Positions 5,364 through 5,671 of a DNA stretch of 5,671 nucleotides are shown one piece after another. The DNA is from Prevotella sp. UBA1395 (lineage in GTDB: Bacteria > Bacteroidota > Bacteroidia > Bacteroidales > Bacteroidaceae). The stretch is taken from positions 1 to 5,671 of the forward strand of contig DBQL01000218.1 in the NCBI GenBank assembly GCA_002305235.1, read 5' to 3'. Numbering within the stretch: the stretch's first letter is position 1; every line of letters begins with the position of its first letter. The position numbers were made by a program, and so were the translations under genes. Under the pieces are notes generated by a model. It worked only from the letters and a program-made list of their open reading frames with translations, did not search any database and was not told where the DNA came from.

Positions 5364-5671
5364 ATGAGAAATTTGCTCGTGGCACTGGCTTGTGTGTTGG
5401 TTTTCGCCTCATCGGTATTGATGACCGGCTGTAAACCCACCGTTCCATCTACCTTTCTGTCGGAAAGTGAGATGGAAGACATTCTATATGACTATCATCT
5501 CGCCGAAGCGATGGCACGTGTTCAGCCCGACAATTACGACGCTAACCTCATTGCCTATCGTGCCGCAGTGCTCAAGAAGTATGATGTCACCCAAGCCCGG
5601 TTTGATACGTCGATGGTGTATTACATGCGCCACACCGCCCTGTTGTATGCCATTTACAAGCGCATTTCCGA
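5364..5671 (+). CDS. DUF4296-type small lipoprotein (3' end cut by window edge)
   Basis: The frame opens at an ATG 3 bases after the lspA stop and stays open to the window edge (102 complete codons plus two bases). The first 23 residues form a lipoprotein signal peptide: MRN, a hydrophobic core LLVALACVLVFASSVL, then MTGC with C23 as the lipidated cysteine. Methionine at -3 is less usual than leucine, but T-G-C is standard. Mature residues KPTVPS carry no acidic cluster of the kind used for surface export in Bacteroidota, so the protein is probably periplasm-facing. The mature part matches my recollection of DUF4296: a P-x-x-FLSESEMEDILYDYHLAEAMA helix, a central KKYDVTQARFDTSMVYYMRH segment and a following helix LLYAIYKRIS. 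The function of this family is unknown to me. It directly follows lspA and is itself a predicted LspA substrate. The lipoprotein call is strong; the DUF assignment is from memory of the pattern. Confidence 0.85.
   Translation, partial: MRNLLVALACVLVFASSVLMTGCKPTVPSTFLSESEMEDILYDYHLAEAMARVQPDNYDANLIAYRAAVLKKYDVTQARFDTSMVYYMRHTALLYAIYKRIS

Noticed and set aside
4943..5434. A 163-codon plus-strand frame overlapping lspA and the lipoprotein gene
   Set aside because: It is out of frame with two well-supported genes and its translation has no recognisable features; lspA with both catalytic aspartates explains the region.
1..5671. Mobile element, CRISPR array, toxin-antitoxin, tRNA or rRNA gene
   Set aside because: I saw no transposase or integrase motifs, no direct-repeat arrays, no tRNA-like cloverleaf and no unexplained gap over 100 bases; the window is filled by housekeeping genes.

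Overview
The window is an ordinary chromosomal housekeeping segment from a Bacteroidota bacterium, most likely Bacteroidales of the Prevotella/Bacteroides type. The evidence is the Bacteroidota -7 promoter element (TAnnTTTG) on both strands of the one promoter-bearing gap, A-rich translation leaders without strong Shine-Dalgarno sites, a long type 2 isoleucyl-tRNA synthetase, an enlarged lipoprotein signal peptidase, and a DUF4296-type lipoprotein. The genus is inferred from general protein resemblance and was not tested by a search.

Layout: (1) Positions 1-491, minus strand: the N-terminal four fifths of the ribosome-assembly GTPase EngB/YsxC, whose 3' end lies outside the window. (2) Positions 492-587: an AT-rich divergent promoter region. 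(3) Positions 588-4232, plus strand: ileS. (4) Positions 4233-4303: a short gap with a strong inverted repeat. (5) Positions 4304-4684: a TraR/DksA-family protein that has lost all four zinc-finger cysteines. (6) Positions 4686-5360 (or from 4668): lspA. (7) Positions 5364 to the window end: the start of a small lipoprotein gene.

The four plus-strand genes look like one transcription unit. The ileS promoter is the only one I recognise, and the dksA-like gene, lspA and the lipoprotein gene abut or nearly abut. As a group they join isoleucine charging, a probable RNA polymerase secondary-channel regulator, and lipoprotein maturation next to a lipoprotein that would itself be an LspA substrate. 

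I found no mobile element, CRISPR array, RNA gene or clearly new system. The observations most worth a second look are the swapped class I signature in IleRS (GIHH where HIGH is expected), which predicts strong mupirocin resistance; the cysteine-free DksA-like protein; the inverted repeat after ileS; and the very short leader predicted for engB.
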